Below are positions 4,880-5,952 of a stretch of DNA of 5,952 nucleotides, one piece after another. Made by a program: the position numbers and the translations under genes. The DNA comes from Bacteroidota bacterium (lineage in GTDB: Bacteria > Bacteroidota > Bacteroidia > Chitinophagales > Chitinophagaceae), in the NCBI GenBank assembly GCA_947457085.1, contig CANGUS010000120.1, positions 1-5,952 on the forward strand, given 5' to 3'. Under the pieces are notes generated by a model. The model had not been told where the DNA came from. It made no database searches and saw only the letters and a program-made list of their open reading frames with translations. Position 1 is the stretch's first letter. Each line of letters starts with the position of its first letter.

Positions 4880-5952
4880 TTAACGAATCAAAGAAACATC
4901 GCCTTTAAACATTTCCGTTTTATTATCTCTAAACTTCACTTGGATCAAATATTGATAAACTCCTGTTTCACAATCTCTATTTTTGTACTGTCCATTCCAT
5001 CCAGCATTAATATTGTTGGTTTGGTACACTTTATTACCAAAACGATTGAAAATAGACATTTCTATTCCTATAATATCCTTGCCAACTTTTATATTGAATT
5101 CGTCATTATGCCCATCTTTATTTGGTGTAAATGCATTTGGAATGTATACTGTTCTCGAAGGATCAGTTAAGGTAGGTAAAGGAGGAGGAGGAGGAGGAAT
5201 TGGGATTGAATCAAATACTGCCGTGATCGTTTCTTTATTTAAATAACTAAATGTCGCATTTTTAGTAAACATATCTGGAGAAATAACTGTATTGGCATCA
5301 TTCTTTGTCCATGTTGTAAATTTAAAATATTGATTACCATTGGCTATTATATTGTAATTAAAACGTCTATCCAAGGTATAAGTGCTCGGATAAGTAGGGA
5401 TGATAAAACCATTTAAGGTAATCGTACCCGAAGGGATAGGCGTTCTATCAAAGGTAACCTCTACCGAATCGTAGTTAAAATATTTGAAGAAGGCGATTAC
5501 AGAGTCTTTTAATTTAAAATTAAATTGAACTAAATCGGTGGTTGTATTTGGTGTAAATGAATTGCTTAGTTCTTGTTTTTCCCAATGATCAAAAGACCAA
5601 TAGGATCCACTGGTAGGAATTGCTTTTAAATTGTAAATGGTATCTGCATCCATTAATTTAGACCATACATAAGGGGATTTTATACTGCCATTGAGCGATA
5701 TTTTTCCTGCATTTGCAGGAGATACATTGAATTTTAAAGTTTGGGGATTGATGCCATAGCAAGTATCAATTTTACCATTTACTACTAAACAACGATTTGA
5801 TATTTGATTTCGCATGTAGGTTAAGTTGCTTTGCCAATCAGCCCAAGTACCACCATTAGCCCATCTTGTAATGTGTCGTTGCATTTCAGGGGTGATTATA
5901 TTAACGACGGAGTCAAAATGAGCTAAAATATTTTCGCATTTAAAACAACCAG
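4880..5952 (-). CDS. CotH kinase family protein with repeat modules and T9SS type-B sorting domain, C-terminal part (5' end outside window)
   Basis: The frame stays open upstream of the Met at 5884 to the window edge (22 more codons), so the start lies outside; 356 residues are visible. The first 55 or so ('ILAHFDSVVNIITPEMQRHI', 'RWANGGTWADWQSN', 'MRNQISNRC') match the end of a CotH-kinase domain, a family with atypical protein kinases related to spore-coat CotH; the catalytic residues would lie upstream and cannot be checked. Two beta-rich modules follow, from about 70 ('VSPANAGKISLNG', ending in 'FDHWEKQ') and about 163 ('IPSGTITLNGF', ending in 'AVFD'). They resemble repeat modules of secreted Bacteroidota proteins. 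A linker 'PIPPPPPPLP' (250-259) leads to a gliding-motility-type C-terminal domain (CHU_C, about 265-356) with 'IPNAFTPNKDGHND', 'IFNRFGNKVY', 'GWNG', 'GVYQYLI' and a terminal 'KGDVSLIR'. That domain directs type IX secretion and surface attachment, so the protein is most likely exported across the outer membrane. An 80-bp gap separates it from the cytochrome gene. Confidence 0.87.
   Translation of the reverse strand, partial: GCFKCENILAHFDSVVNIITPEMQRHITRWANGGTWADWQSNLTYMRNQISNRCLVVNGKIDTCYGINPQTLKFNVSPANAGKISLNGSIKSPYVWSKLMDADTIYNLKAIPTSGSYWSFDHWEKQELSNSFTPNTTTDLVQFNFKLKDSVIAFFKYFNYDSVEVTFDRTPIPSGTITLNGFIIPTYPSTYTLDRRFNYNIIANGNQYFKFTTWTKNDANTVISPDMFTKNATFSYLNKETITAVFDSIPIPPPPPPLPTLTDPSRTVYIPNAFTPNKDGHNDEFNIKVGKDIIGIEMSIFNRFGNKVYQTNNINAGWNGQYKNRDCETGVYQYLIQVKFRDNKTEMFKGDVSLIR
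5180..5198. repeat. Trinucleotide microsatellite (AGG)6 encoding the polyproline linker
   Basis: Six perfect tandem AGG units on the plus strand (5180-5197, plus one further A) equal six identical CCT proline codons on the minus strand. They lie in the linker between the last repeat module and the T9SS domain of the CotH-like protein. Identical codons and unit size make this a slippage-prone tract, but changes would be in frame and alter only linker length. Confidence 0.85.

Noticed and set aside
4863..4881. 7-bp hairpin (AATCTAT/ATAGATT) over the stop codon of the CotH-like gene
   Set aside because: The stem is AT-rich and not followed by a T-run on the minus strand, so it is not supported as a terminator.
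4940..5246. Two overlapping plus-strand open frames, one with a glycine run
   Set aside because: Both are antisense to the T9SS domain of the CotH-like gene; the glycine run is only the complement of the proline microsatellite.
5882..5884. ATG at 5884 as the start of the CotH-like protein
   Set aside because: The upstream codons are in frame and continue the CotH similarity, and a start there would leave no signal peptide on a T9SS cargo protein.

Overview
The window looks like chromosomal DNA from a member of the Bacteroidota, probably from the Chitinophagales/Sphingobacteriales/Cytophagales range. It is AT-rich, and the starts are preceded by A/T-rich leaders with no Shine-Dalgarno sequence. 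Two intergenic regions carry the TAnnTTTG promoter box typical of the phylum. The protein families are also phylum-typical: a type IX secretion (gliding-motility) C-terminal domain, a DUF5777 beta-barrel, a tRNA_anti-like OB-fold protein and a CotH protein with Bacteroidota-style repeats. No rRNA, tRNA, CRISPR array, insertion sequence or phage gene was seen.

Layout from left to right. (1) 1-981, plus strand: the C-terminal part of a membrane protein resembling the TMTC/DUF1736 GT-C glycosyltransferases, with TPR repeats. It is cut by the left edge. (2) 1093-1127: a strong symmetrical hairpin that can terminate both this gene and the minus-strand gene facing it. (3) 2332-1141, minus strand: a two-gene unit in which a stand-alone cobalamin-binding small subunit of an acyl-CoA mutase is followed 16 bp later by an enoyl-CoA hydratase. 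This is acyl-CoA (short- or branched-chain) metabolism. (4) 2370-2405: a terminator that separates this unit from the genes upstream. (5) 4799-2426, minus strand: an envelope cluster in the order lipoprotein cytochrome c, membrane-anchored OB-fold protein, YceI-family periplasmic protein, a terminator hairpin, then a DUF5777 outer-membrane beta-barrel. The first three are spaced 11 and 16 bp apart and are almost certainly one transcript. (6) 5952-4880, minus strand: the C-terminal part of a CotH-kinase-family protein, cut by the right edge, carrying two Bacteroidota-type repeat modules, a polyproline linker and a T9SS type-B sorting domain.

The most interesting part is the envelope cluster. 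One heme lipoprotein, one anchored OB-fold protein, one probable isoprenoid/quinone-binding YceI protein and one outer-membrane barrel together span inner membrane, periplasm and outer membrane, and no function is established for the set. The link to a shared process is inferred from gene order alone. The rest is recognisable metabolism and secretion; I see no obviously new mobile or defence system.
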